Origin: Mallotus nudiflorus
Taxonomy: Eukaryota; Streptophyta; Magnoliopsida; Malpighiales; Euphorbiaceae
Length of the DNA: 64,000 nt
Assembly: GCA_947683625.1 (NCBI GenBank)
Contig: CANTUR010000047.1
Location: 124,001-188,000, forward strand
Direction of reading: 5' to 3'
Of the stretch, positions 12,463 to 25,457 are shown piece by piece (positions within the stretch are counted from its first letter, which is position 1; each line of letters starts with the position of its first letter). Made by a program: the position numbers and the translations under genes. Below the pieces are notes generated by a model. It did no database searches. It saw nothing but the letters and a program-made list of their open reading frames with translations, and was not told the DNA's origin.

Positions 12463-13479
12463 CTAATGGACTCTACCACAAGTCTGACAAACACTGGCCG
12501 CTGATCCAGAACTACGACCACTGCTACTGCTCGAAGCACCTGACCCAAATCTGAATGATCTATGCTGACCTCCACGACCATGTCTACTACTCCGATGCAC
12601 TCGCTGCTGCTGTCTCTGACTCTGCTGAGTCAAACCTCGCTGCTGACTACTCGAACCAACATGAAAACTCGAATACGGAGTAGCCTGCAATCCACTCGAC
12701 TGAACTCCCAACTGGTAATAATCAGGCATCGCTCCCTGCCTAACTAATCTCAGCTCAATCTCCTTAGCTAGCTCAATCACCGACTCGAGAGTAAGACCTG
12801 CTGTAGGCATACCAGCAAAAGCTGAACCCAAACCAGTAACATAGGTAGTAACAGCGAAATACTGATCTCGCATCAGATCCTCAGCATATCTACCCAGATG
12901 AAGGAACTCTCGGGTATACTCCTCTACAGATCGATCTCCACGAGAAATACTAGTCAAACGGAGACGATAGCTCAAACGAAGAGGCTCTGGACAAAATCTC
13001 CTCATGAATCGCTCTCGAAACTGAGCCCATGTCATCGTCGTCATATAAGGCTGGATCATCTGAATAAACCAATCCAAGGCTGGTCCCTCGACAGACAACT
13101 CAACGATCATGATCCTCTGGTACTCGGTATGAGCAGTCCGAGTCCTAGTCTCAATCGCATGCAGAAAATCTAAAGGATCAGAAGTACCATCAAAAGCAAT
13201 CCTGCCAACTCTGGCATAGAACAAAGCTGCCTCAGGGTCAGACATACCCTGCTGATAGGCAGGCTGAACAACTGGAGGAACAGGAACATCAAACTCAGGC
13301 TCAACAGGCTCCTCGTCCTGTAACTCTCTCTGCCTACGGCGACCTGCCGCTCCTCGAGGTCTACCCCTGCCACGACCTCTACGCCTAACTGGCTGCTCAG
13401 GAGGTAAAACCTCATCCTGAAAAGACTCATCATCCTCGGCCTCAACGACCGGTGGAGCGACACGCGCTCGCCTCCTCAT
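12463..13479 (-). CDS. gag: G gag, full capsid, ends at TAG just before the zinc knuckle
   Basis: 338 codons from ATG at 13477-13479, which lies just after TTTTCAG in the leader and matches the start used in I and K. The N-terminus is arginine-rich and acidic (MRRRARVAPP, DEVLPPEQP, then RRRGRGRGRPRG). The retrotransposon gag domain runs from about residue 80 to 230 (MSDPEAALFYARVGRIAF, ALDWFIQMIQPYM). A Gln/Ser-rich basic stretch follows. The frame stops at TAG (12463-12465) where A has CAG and I has CAA, so this is most simply a C-to-T nonsense change. Beyond it the frame runs straight into the knuckle and pol, so intact relatives probably encode one gag-pol polyprotein. Confidence 0.94.
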   Translation of the reverse strand: MRRRARVAPPVVEAEDDESFQDEVLPPEQPVRRRGRGRGRPRGAAGRRRQRELQDEEPVEPEFDVPVPPVVQPAYQQGMSDPEAALFYARVGRIAFDGTSDPLDFLHAIETRTRTAHTEYQRIMIVELSVEGPALDWFIQMIQPYMTTMTWAQFRERFMRRFCPEPLRLSYRLRLTSISRGDRSVEEYTREFLHLGRYAEDLMRDQYFAVTTYVTGLGSAFAGMPTAGLTLESVIELAKEIELRLVRQGAMPDYYQLGVQSSGLQATPYSSFHVGSSSQQRGLTQQSQRQQQRVHRSSRHGRGGQHRSFRFGSGASSSSSGRSSGSAASVCQTCGRVH

Positions 13480-13657
13480 TCTGAAAAGACAAACGGAAAG
13501 ATTCAGACAAAACAGACAACGGAGGAATAACGCTGAAAACTACAGCAAGGAATACTCATCAAGACATACTCGAACCTAATACACTGCAGTAGTCCAACAG
13601 AAAACACAACTTTAAAACTAGGGCCACAACTCACATAACTAAGCCCTGACACAGAAC

Positions 13658-13691
13658 TCCACTCTGAAACGAACTTCGCTCTGATACCAAC
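13658..13691 (-). repeat. 17-bp tandem duplication over the PBS of G
   Basis: Two adjacent 17-bp units on the minus strand, GTTGGTATCAGAGCGAA (13675-13691) and GTTCGTTTCAGAGTGGA (13658-13674). Element K has the same duplication (41156-41189); I and F lack it. The second copy has lost the TGG that pairs with the tRNA CCA end. Confidence 0.88.
13678..13689 (-). other. Primer binding site of element G
   Basis: The minus strand reads TGGTATCAGAGC, four bases from the 5' LTR boundary at 13694. It matches plant initiator Met tRNA. Confidence 0.95.
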
Positions 13692-13693
13692 TT

Positions 13694-16600
13694 TGTCACG
13701 ACCCAAAACAGGGGCCATGACCGGCGCTAGGGAACGGGAATTCTTTCGAATCCGGAACCCGTAGCAAGCCTAAAAATAAAATAAAAATGCAATAATAACC
13801 ATAAAAATATAATATGCAGTGGAAAATAAAATCATAAATATTACAATATCATCCATAACAACTGGATATAATTCAAAACTCATCACATCGCATATATAAT
13901 CTCATAAATGTATAATCTTTATACAAATCCAGTTTTAACATAATACATCTCTTTAAAACAAATACATAAAATCCAATACTTTAATTTACATCTACTGCAG
14001 TGTCTAGATAAAATAAATAAGACTCAAGTAGACAATTTACATAAAGAAGCCGGGGCGGAAGAAATCCGGCGTATCGACCTGCTACTGAGGTCTGAGGAAG
14101 TTGACTCTCCTGAAAAATAGTCAACGGAGGGGAGTCAGACCTCACTGAGTGAATTACTATAGTATATATACATACACTCTAAGTGATAATGCATACAGTC
14201 AACAGTATATGAGTAATATGTATATATACAGGCAATTCATACAGATGCAGAAAAATCATTTTATATATTTTGTCTGAAAATCAACTTTTATGAAGGATCA
14301 CATAGAACCCTAGAATATCGCAACCTCAGAAAAATAGTGTTAAACAACACTCTAGCCATACAGGCTCACTAATTCCAAATATATCCACTTAATCCATATG
14401 GACAGTAGACTGGCCCCGAGACACTAAGTCAACCGAGCTCCAGCAGTCTGACTGCCAGTGTGATTGGCCCCGAGACACTTGGTCAACCGAGCTCCAGCAA
14501 TCACACCCAAACCACATCTCACATATATCAATAATCATAATCAAATCGATATCCACAAATAAGTTAGTAATAAAGCCTAAAACTATAGGCGTACCGGTAC
14601 GTACTCGGTCCTAGTGCTGCCCACTAGGTAGCACGTTCTATTGATATCCTTCAGTGATAAATAATAAAACATTCATTCACAAATACATGATGCATGAATT
14701 TAAATAAATCAACAATATAAACCATATATATACCGAAAATATACCAAACATAAACCAGGTATATTTTGAGTATATATACATCAAATAAATTCAATCAAAT
14801 CATGAATTAAACTAAAAATATATTTAAAAACATTTTAAATATATTTTATTAATAAAACATGTATATAATTTATTATATACCAAAAATATACTTGAATATA
14901 AATCATGTTATTTATGCATATTTAGTAAAAATAAAACATGCATTTTCTAAATCATGCATCCTAAGCATATATATATAATATAGTAACTCACCTAATGCGC
15001 TCCACGAGACGGGTCCGACGGGCCTGGTCCACTAACCCTCGGTCTCGGCGCAACTAAACAAGAAATAATTAATCGACATCAGAATAACCCTAACAGAAAT
15101 CCTAGAATTAAATCTAGAGTATTCAACACAGAATCAGAAATTAGGGTTCGACTGGATATCACGTTTTACGAGAATTCTACCGGAAATCCGGCAGAACCTC
15201 CCCTGTAAAACGGACATCTCTCTACTCAAAAGAGTAGAGCCGACCCTGCAAAGAAAATACACTTCAAAAATAAACACCACAATCGATCACAACCCCTCGG
15301 TCGGACTCCAGACTACAATCTGTCGACCGGGGTCCACAAACACAGAATATATATTCAAATATACCAAAAATATCCTTAAATCATAAAAATACATTTCATA
15401 CGTAGAAATTACATAATAAATCTTGAAACACTGTAAAAATCGATTAAAATTCATTTTATTAGAAAAATCGTATATTATATATATAATTGAAAATAATTCC
15501 CGAAAAATAGTTTTAATTAGTTTAAAATACCAAATAATTTGTAGAAATCATTTTTATACCTTAAATAAATATTAAAACCAATTAAATTACATTTTTAGAC
15601 AATTTAGGGTAAAATTACCAAAATACCCCTATATATATATATATACCTAAATTACTTCAAAAATTCACCAAAAATCATACAATTATCCAAAATTAATTTT
15701 CTCAACATATTTATCAATAATATCAATAATTAAACTCAATTAACCAATTAAATTCAATTTAAAACACAATTAACTTAATTTTACAAAATCACATAAACTT
15801 CAATAATTAAAAATAAATACTTAGAAATTCATAAAAATTCCAAATAAATTCCTATAATTCATTTCAACACCTAATTCAACCATAAACTCCAATTTCATAA
15901 TTTAAATAATTAATTTCCGAAAATTCGAAAATAATATTAAAATATTCAAAAATACCCAAAAATCCAAACAACCTCCAAAAATTCTACAAAAATTCATACA
16001 TGAAGATTAAGCTACCAGGAACAACATTTGTGAAGGAAGTTTCCATGAATCATCCAAATTGAAGCTCAAAAAAATCGAAAACCAAAAGTGGCCGAAAACT
16101 TCAACTCAAAACCTAAGCAATTCTAGACCATTTTAGCTCAAACCAAAGCTAGAATAACACTCACCGGAGCTCAAGGAGAAGATAGAGACCGGCGGTGTCG
16201 AAAACGGTGGCCGGAGGAGGGAGAAACGACGGTGGGAAGAAATGGTGGTCCGGCGGCACCCACGGGAAGAAGAAGAAGAAGAAGAAGAAAAAGAAAAAGA
16301 AAGAAAAAGGAAAGAGAAAGGAAAAGAAAAAGAAAGAAAAAGGAAAAGAAAAAGAAAAAAAAAGAAAAAAGAAAAAAATAATAAATTTTAATAATTTAAT
16401 AATAAATAAAATAATCAAATAATAACAAATAAATAATAAAATATTAGAATAATAATAAACCCTAATTAAATAAATATACACACACAAGCTTTATTTAATA
16501 ATTTAAAAATATGTATGAGTTCATGCAAACCCGTAAATACATTTAAAATAATTAATAATACATTGTTTACGTGAAAATTTCCCCGAAAATGAAAGTCCCG

Positions 16601-16758
16601 GGAAAATTTTACGTAAAACACTGAAAATAAAACACAGTAATTAAAATAGGTTTAAAATACATATCAACTCATAAAAATATCATATATATATTCAAAATTA
16701 TTGACACTGCATATCCCGGTACAGTGTAAAAATATTTTTAAAAACACGGGATATTACA
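13694..16758 (-). repeat. 5' LTR of element G (3065 bp)
   Basis: Near-identical partner of 5647-8702. The length difference is a 9-bp tandem copy of ATCAATAAT near 15718. The right end, ATATTACA, abuts TSD TAGAG. GA-rich tract 16265-16375. All stretches outside coding DNA from 13694 to here are LTR. Confidence 0.97.
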
Positions 16759-17747
16759 TAGAGGTACTAGAGGAGGTGCCAGAGGTGTTGGCCAGGCTTC
16801 TACCAGTCAGCAGGGAGGTCGAGGATAGGCCAGAGTCTTCCACCTTACTCAACAGGATGCTCAGGCATCCAATGCGGTCATGGCAGGTATTGTTTCTGTT
16901 TGTTCCCTGGATGCTTGGGTTTTGTTTGATCTGGGTGCCATGCATTCATTTGTTTCTCCTGTTTTTGCTTTTAAATCTTGTTGGCAAGCTTCGAGGATGG
17001 CTTTTCCTTTGTCCATTGCCACTCCTCTGAGCGATTCCTTGGACACCGATATTATTCTTTCTGGTTGTCCAGTTCTCGTGGGAGATAGAGAATTACCCAC
17101 TGATTTGATTCTGTTGGATGTGATGGAGTTTGATGTTATTCTGGGAATGGATTGGTTATCTCAACACTATGCCATGGTAGATTGCAGGAATAAAGAGGTG
17201 ACTTTCAGAATTCCTGATGAAGAAGATTTTAAGTTTGTGGGTGATAGGAGTTCAGCACCTCAGAATCTTATTTCTGCTATTACGGCTAGGAAGTTGTTGA
17301 GGAAAGGTTGTCAGGGATATTTGGCATTAGTCAGGGATACTTCAGTGGAGAAGTTGTCACTCACAGATGTTCCTGTTGCTTGTGAGTTTCCTGATGTTTT
17401 TCCCGAGGAGTTGCCAAGTTTACCACCTCACAGAGAGATTGAGTTCTGTATAGATGTGGTTCCAAGTACTACTCCTATATCTATGCCACCCTACAGAATG
17501 GCTCCTACAGAGTTGAAAGAGTTAAAGGAGCAATTGCAAGAGTTGTTGGATAAGGGTTTTATCAGACCTAGTGTTTCTCCTTGGGGTGCACCAGTCCTAT
17601 TTATGAAGAAGAAGGATGGTACCCTGAGACTGTGCATTGACTACAGAGAGCTGAATAAGGTGACAGTGAAGAACAAGTATCCTCTCCCGAGGATAGATGA
17701 CTTGTTTGATCAGCTATAGGGTGCACAATTCTTTTTTAAGATTGACT
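16759..17747 (+). pseudogene. Element F pol remnant: protease and start of RT
   Basis: Continuation of F beyond G. It starts with Gly/Arg-rich linker sequence and carries the protease region (VLFDLGAMHSFVS from about 16919; the DPGA of sisters is DLGA here, so the active site is altered), the ILGMDWLSQHYA motif and the RT start (PPYRMAP, CIDYRELNKVTVKNKYPLP). The main open stretch is 16880-17719, ending at TAG where sisters have CAG. Similarity stops at 17748-17754, in the codons following the motif A aspartate region, where a deletion joins it to the 3' LTR. Confidence 0.93.
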
Positions 17748-18172
17748 TGAGGTCTGACTCCCCTCTGTTGATCATTTTTCAAGAGAGTCTTCTTCCTCAG
17801 ACCTCAGTAGCAGGCCTGTACGCCGGATTTCTTTCGCCCCGGCTTCTTTATGTAAACTGCTTATCTGAGTCTTGAGTTTTATTTTATAATCTAGACGCTG
17901 CAGTAGTTGAATAAAGTCGTGAGATATGTACCTTAAATATTTGATCTGAAACTTATATTAACGGATTTATTTATATATATGAGATATGGATTTGATTTAA
18001 ATCCCATGGTGGAATATTGTTTTGATACTTATGATTTTATTTCCGTCGCATTAAGAGCTGTCTGTTATTATTATTGCATTTTTATTTTATTTTTAGGCTT
18101 GCTATGGGTTCCGTATTCGAAAGAATTCCCATTCCCTAGCGCCAGTCATGGCCCCTATTTTGGGTCGTGACA
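17748..18172 (+). repeat. 3' LTR remnant of element F
   Basis: Only the last 425 bases of the 3' LTR survive. They match 3786-4210 of the F 5' LTR, including the TCAGACCTCA arm, AATAAAGTCGTGAG and the terminal TTCGAAAGAATTCCC..GTCGTGACA block. The internal junction is in TGAGGTC (17748-17754), which is present both in RT and in the LTR. CTCTC follows directly. Confidence 0.94.
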
Positions 18173-18177
18173 CTCTC

Positions 18178-19776
18178 TCACTATCTGCAGTACAATCCTC
18201 AAATGATATACATTTTCTTCCATAGTCCTCGAATACACTAGTATATCATCAATAAAGACTACCACAAACTAATCCATAAATGGTATGAATACCCTATTCA
18301 TCAAATCCATAAAAGCTGCTGGTGCGTTAGTCAAGCCAAAAGACATCACCAGAAACTCATAATGGCCATATCGAGTACGAAATGCCATTTTAGGAACATC
18401 GGCTTCACTGATCTGTAACTGATGATAACCCGATCTCAAATTAATCTTGGAAAAGAACTGTGCACCCTGTAGCTGATCAAACAAGTCATTTATCCTCGGG
18501 AGAGGATACTTATTCTTCACTGTCACCTTGTTCAGCTCTCTGTAGTTAATGCACAGTCTCATGGTACCATCCTTCTTCTTCACAAATGGGACTGGTGCAC
18601 CCCAAGGAGAAACATTGGGTCTAATAAAACTCTTATCCAGCAATTCTTGCAACTGCTCCTTCAACTCTTTCAACTCTACGGGAGCCATTCTGTAGGGTGG
18701 CATATAAATAAGGGTAGTGTTTGTAACCACATCTATACATAACTCAATCTCTCTGTGAGGTGGTAAACCTGGCAACTCCTCGGGAAAAACATCAGGAAAT
18801 TCACAGGTAATAGGAACATCTATGAGCGACAACTTCTCCACTGAAGTGTCCCTGACTAATGCCAAATATCCCTGACAACCCTTCCTTAGCAACTTCCTAG
18901 CCGTAATAGCAGAAATGAGATTTTGAGGCACAGAACTTTTATCACCCATAAACTTAAATTCTTCTTCATCAGGAATTCTAAAAGTCACCTCTTTACTCCG
19001 ACAATCCACCATGGCATAGTGCTAAGATAACCAATCCATACCCAGAATAACATCGAATTCCATTACATCCAACAAAATCAAATCAGCGAGCAACTCTCTA
19101 CCTCCAACAATAACTGGACAACCAGAAAGAACAATATCGGTGTCCAACGAATCACTTAGAGGAGTGGCGACAGACAAAGGAAAAGCCATCCTTGAGGCTT
19201 GCCAACAAGACTTGGAAGCAAAAACAATAGAAACAAATGAATGCGTGGCACCCAGATCAAATAGAACCCATGCATCCAGGTAACAGATAGAAATAATACC
19301 TGCCACGACTACATTAGATGCCTGAGCATCCTATTGAGTAAAATGGAAGACTCTGGCCTAACCTCGACCTCCCTACTAACTGGTAGAAGCCTGGTCAACA
19401 CCTCTGGCACCTCCTCTGGTACCTCTTCCATAACCCTGCTGAGGAACAATATGAGTAGAACTCTGGTGCTGAGTTGGAGGCAATTGAAAAGGAACTAATG
19501 TTGCACTGGCGATCGACTGCTGTGGAAATTGCAAAATTTATGGCTATTGATTACCAGAATAGGGACATAATCTAGCAAGGTGTCCCGTTCGTTCGCATCT
19601 AAAACATATCAGCAGTGTCATGTAACACGGTCCCTGATGGACTTTCCCACACATCTGACAAACACTGGCAGCAAACCCAAAACTAAAACCACTGCTGCTG
19701 CTCGAAGCACCTGACCCAAGTTTGAACGGTTTGCGCTGACCTCCATGGCCATGTCTACTGCTCTTGTGTACCCTCT
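18178..19776 (-). pseudogene. Element A gag-pol fragment: RT start, protease, zinc knuckle, gag end
   Basis: Resumes element A after F. Read right to left: gag basic stretch (KSSRHGHGGQRKPFK), CCHC knuckle CFRCERTGHLARLC near 19569-19606, protease (VLFDLGATHSFVS, then ILGMDWLS at 19022-19306), and RT start (CINYRELNKVTVKNKYPLP to MSFGLTNAPAAFMDLMN at 18269-19012). The TAG at 19019-19021 replaces CAG; other stops lie between 19306 and 19544. It is cut at 19776 by LTR B and resumes at 27944. Confidence 0.92.
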
Positions 19777-22658
19777 TATCACGACCTAAAACACGGGCCA
19801 TAACCAGCGCTAGGGAACGGAAATTCTTTCGAATCTGAAACCCGTAGCAAGCCTTAAAATAAAAGCATACAATAAAATAAAATAAATAAAATATTATTTA
19901 GCGAAAATTAAATCTCAAATAATAAAATAATTTTCCTTAACATCCTTTAATAAAACAATATCTCATCCTTATATCATAAATAAAATTTCTTAATACAATC
20001 TTCAAAGTAACACTCTGAAGTAAAAATCTTATACATTCATAAATACAAATACAAGTCTCGACAAAATCAACTACAACTACTACTACAACATCTAGAGTAC
20101 AAAATAAAACTCAAGACAATGATTTACATAATAGGGCAGGAGTGGAAGAAATCCGACAGATAGGTCTACTGCTGAGGTCTGAAGATGAGGACTCTCCTGT
20201 AAAAACATCAACGAAGGGGACTCAGACCTCACTGAGTGAATTGTTATAATATATATACACGCATTACTAAATGTCAAACGCAAACAATCATATGTATATG
20301 TATGTATATATATATATATATATATATACAGACATGTACACACAGATGCTGAAAATCACTTTATTTATAATATTGAAAAATATTAGTTTAAGAAAGATCA
20401 AATAGGACCCTAAATGATCGCAACCTCAAATAATAACAAACATCCCTCTAGCCATACAGGCTCACTTGTTTCCAAATAAATTCACTTAATCCATATTGGT
20501 AGTAAACTGGCCCTGAACACTAAGTCGATCGAGCTCCAGCAGTCTGATTGTCAGTGTGATTTGCCCCGAGACACTTGGTCAATCGAGCTCCAGCAATCAC
20601 ACCATTAACCACATCACATCTCAAACAAATCAATCAAGTCATAATTTCCACAAATAGGTTAGTAATTTAACCTACAATCTATCGTCTTACCGGTACGTAC
20701 TCGGTCCCAGTGCTGCCCACTAGGAAGCATGTTTTATTGATATCCTTCATTAAAAATAACTCATATCATTCATAAAATAATGATGCATGATATCATTAGA
20801 AATAACATTATAAACCATATATATACTAGAAATATACCCAAAATAAACTAAGTACATTTCAAGTATATATACGTAAAATCAATTCAAATAAATCATGAAA
20901 TATATTAAATTAAACCAATAATATATTTGTAAGTAATCAAGATTTAATTAAAAAGAAAAACATGCATTTATTTCATAATATACCAAAAATATACTGAAAC
21001 TATACCTAGAATATACTTAAGCATTTATTAAGTCATTTATGCATAAATCATACAATTAAAACATATATTTCTAAAATATGAAACCTAAATGCACACATAT
21101 ATAAAATAACAACTCACAGTTATGTGCTCCTTGAGACGGGTCTGACGGGCTTGGTCCGCTAAGCCTCGGTCTCGGTGCAACTAAACAAATAAAATGATCA
21201 TGAAAATCAGAATAAATCTAACTTAACTTCTAGAGACTCGATCTAGGATTACTAACACAAATAGAGAATATGAATTAGACCTGATGTCACGTTTTACGAG
21301 AATTCTACCAAAAATTTGACAAAACCTCCTCTATAAAATAGACATCTCTCTACTTAAAAAGTAGAGTCGGTCCTGCAAGAAAAGTACACTTCGAAATACA
21401 AAATTCTCACAACTCCTCGGTCGGGATCCCAAACTACAATTCCCCCGACCGAGGTCCACAATTCACAACAAAATATAATAAAATATATTAAAATTCAATA
21501 AATACCAAAAATACCCTTTAAATATCAAAATATAGCAATTTAAATATTAAAACACCAAAAGTAATTATTTTTCTAAAATTACTTAAAAACCCTAATTAAT
21601 AATATAATATTATTAAAAATTGACGTTTCTCGATAATTCCACAAATATTAGTAAAAATTCATTTTATAAATCTAAATTACTTAATTAGTCCAAAAACATA
21701 TTAAAAATTACTAAAAATCCATCTATTTACAAAAATAGTATATTATATATAATTTGAAAATAATTTTTGAAAAATAGTATTAATTACTTAAAATTAGTAA
21801 TTAATTCATAAAAATCATTTTTATACCTCAAATAATTATTAAAACCAATTAAATTTAATATTTAACCCAAATCATCACCAAATTACCAAAATACTCCTAA
21901 TATACAACAATACACATAAAATACTAATAATATTCAAAAAATTCAATAAAAATTATATAATTACACAAAAATTATTTTCTCAACATATTATTCACTAAAA
22001 TCAACAAATATACTTAATGAACCAATTATTTCTTATTAAATACATATTTAACCTATATTTTCAAAATTGACATAAACTAAATATAATTATAAAAATTACA
22101 CAAAATACACAAAAATTATAAATTGAATTCTAAAATTACCAATAACCATCAAAAACACCAAAAATCACAATTTCATAATTTTTTTAATTAATTTATTTAT
22201 GAAAATAATAAAATAATAAAAAATTCACAAAAATCAAAATAATTCCCAAAAATTAAGCAAAAATTCTAGGATGTAGATTAAACTAAGGGGAACAACATTT
22301 GTTAAGGAACTTCTCATGAATCACACTAAATCAAGCTAAAAAAATGGGAAAACCCAAGGTGGCCGAAACTCAAAATCGATCACCATCAAAATCTAAGCCA
22401 AACCAAGTGAAACAAAGCTTAGAAACACACTCACCAATGCTCAGAGAAGGGAAAGAGACTGGCGGTCTTAAAAAAGGTGACCACAAACGTGATGAACGGA
22501 GATGGGTTCAATTTTTGGTTTCTCAGCCATCACAGCTTCAAACGGCACTAGAGAAGGTGGCTGAAGGCAGTGGAAGGTAGGGAAGCACACCGACGGTCGA
22601 CGAATGGATAGACAGCGAGGGAGGGGGAGGGTGATCAAGGAAGATGAGTGAGGGAGGA

Positions 22659-25457
22659 TGTCACAACCCAAAATAGGGGCCATGACTGACGCTAGGGAAC
22701 GGGAATTCTTTCGAATCCGGAACCCGTAGCAAACCTGAAAAATAAAATAAAAGCATGCAATAATGATAACGTAAATAAAAATTCTGGCAGCGGAAATTAA
22801 AATCTTATATGTAATAATAATAATCCACCAACTCATTTGATAAAACAACTCATCTCATATATAGATAATCTTTTAATACAAATTTTCGTTTCAATTCTTT
22901 AAAATACAAATCTTAAACATATATAGTACATATTGTTCATTAAAACAACTACTACAGTGTCTAGAATACAATATAAAATCAAGTGAGCAGTTTACATAAT
23001 AAAGCCGGGGCAGAAGAAATCTGGCGTAAAGGTCTACTACTAAGGTCTGAAGATGAAGACTCTCCTAAAACATAGTTAACAAAGGGGAGTCAGACCTCAC
23101 TGAGTGAATTTTTACAATATATATACATGCATAACTAAATGACAAATGCACACATTCAATAGTATATATAATAAATATATATACAGGCAAAAACACATAT
23201 ATGCAGCAAAATCATTTTATATAAATACTAAAAATAATAACCGTTTATGAAGGATCAAATAGAACCCTAGATAATCGCAACCTCAAATAGTATTAGACAA
23301 CACTCTAGCCATACAGGCTCACTTATTCCAAATAAATTCACTTGTTCCATTTGGATAGTAAACTGGCCCCGAGACACTAAATCAACCGAGCTACAGTAGT
23401 TTGACTGTCAATGTGATTGGCCCCGAGACACTTGGTCAACCGAGCTCCAGCAATCACACTCTCAAATCACATCACACATCAATCAAATCAATATCCACAA
23501 ATAGGTTAGTAATATAACCTAAATTCTATCATCGTACCGGTACGTACTCGATCCTAGTGCTGCCCACTAGGTAGCACGTTCTTTTGATATCCTTCATTTA
23601 AAATAAATTCATTCATTCATGAAATAAATTATGCATGACTTTAAATAAAATAACAATATAAACCATATATATACTAGAAATATACCAAAAATAAACCAAG
23701 TATATTTCGAGTATATATACGTCGAATAAATTCAATTTAATTATAAAATAAACAATAAATATACTTAAAAACATTTTAGGCATAATTCAATAATAAAACA
23801 CGCATTTAATTTAAAATATACCAATAATATACCTAAGCAATTATTAAATCATTTATGCATATTTCATAAAATTTAAACATACACTTCTAAAATATGCGAT
23901 CATAAAACACGTATATATAGAATAATAACTCACAGTTATACGCTCCTCGAGATGAGTCCAATAGGCCTGGTCCACTAGGCCTCGATCTCGGTGCAACTAA
24001 ACAAACAAACAACAATACGAAATTAGAATAAGTCTAACAAAATTCTAGAGACTCGATCTAGAATACTGGACACAAAATAAGGATAAGGATAGGGATTCGA
24101 CCGGATGTCACATTTTACGAGAATTTTATCAAAAATTCGGCAGAACCTCCCCTGTAAAACGGACATCTCTATACTCAGAAAGTAGAGCTAGTCCTGCAAG
24201 AAAATACACTTCGGGAATACACAGCCACACAACCCCTCGGTCGGACTCCTAAACTATAATTCTACCGATCGAGGTTTACAATTCACGAAATAAACACAGA
24301 ATACATGAAAATGTCAGAAATACCAAAAAACCCTTAATATACCAAAATATAGCAAATTAGATATTTAAAACACTAAAAATAATTATTTAACCGATAATTA
24401 CCATAAAACCCTAATTTTAATAAAATATTATTAAAAATCCATAATTCTTGATAAATTCATAAACATTAACTGAAATACATTTTATATCTCCAAATTACAA
24501 AATTAGCCCTAAAACGTATTAAAAATCAATCAAAACCAATTTATTTACGAAAATAGTATATTATATATAATTTAAAAATAATTTATGAAAAATAGTTTTA
24601 ATTAGTTAAAAATTAGTAAATAATTTATAAAAATCATTTTTATACCTCAAATAACTATTAAAACCAATTCAATTATATTTTTAGCCAATTTAGTACCAAA
24701 TTACCAAAATACCCCTCCCTATATATAATTTCACATAATTCACTATAATTATACAAAAATTCACTAAAAATAATATAATTACTCAAAAATTAATTTATCA
24801 ACATATAATGCAATAAAATCAATAATTATACTCAATTAACCAATTAATTTTAACAAAATACTTAATTAACCTAATTTTCCAAAAATCACCTAAACTAAAT
24901 AAATTCATAATAATTATACAAAAATCAAAAAAATAGAAATAAATTTCTAAAATTCATTTTAACACCTATAAACACCATAAATCACAATTTTATAATTTAA
25001 TTAATTAATTTACGAAAATTAGAAAATATTAATAAAATAATCAAAAATTCACAAAGACCAAAATAATTTCCAAAAATTCCACAAAAATTACAAGATGTAG
25101 ATTGAGATACTAGGATCAATCTTTATGAAGGAAGTTAGCTTGAATCATTAGAATCGAAGTTCAAAAAAATAAAAACTCAAAGTGGCCGAAATGAAAATCA
25201 AGCTTAAATCCTTACCAAATCGAGTTTTCAAGCTACAAGGAGCTTAGAATTGGCTTCTATGGAGTTCTAGGAGAAAAACCACACCGGAATCATCAAGAAC
25301 GGCGGCTGAACGAGGGTGAACGGATTTAATGGAAGTTTCAGGTTTCCGGCCAAATAATGCCGGAGAAGACGACGGAGCTGGTCGGGACGATGGTGGCACA
25401 CTAATGGCAAGGGGAAGGCTTGGCAGCTGCCGGAAATGGCTGGGATGGCATTGGGCG
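22659..25457 (-). mobile_element. LTR C fragment nested in B
   Basis: Starts TGTCACAACCC at 22659 after GAGGA, inside the GC-rich leader block of B. It holds the standard LTR blocks in antisense up to the GC-rich block (25270-25440), then is cut by LTR D. The U3 end (expected ATATTACA) and a second GAGGA are missing, so its right part was lost with that of D. The splice-like donor present in B is absent here. Confidence 0.85.

Larger units (their letters stand above)
5647..16758 (-). mobile_element. Element G: nearly intact young Ty3/gypsy Tekay/Del-like retrotransposon
   Basis: Complete minus-strand element of 11,112 bp, bounded by perfect TAGAG duplications (5642-5646 and 16759-16763), inserted in gag-pol of F. 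It has both LTRs, PBS, PPT and a gag-pol coding region. LTRs of 3056 and 3065 bp differ, by my reading, at about 12 positions, all transitions, plus one 9-bp tandem indel near 15718. That is roughly 0.4 percent and implies recent insertion. Two defects break the polyprotein: TAG at 12463-12465 and a 20-bp deletion near 9150. Confidence 0.97.
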
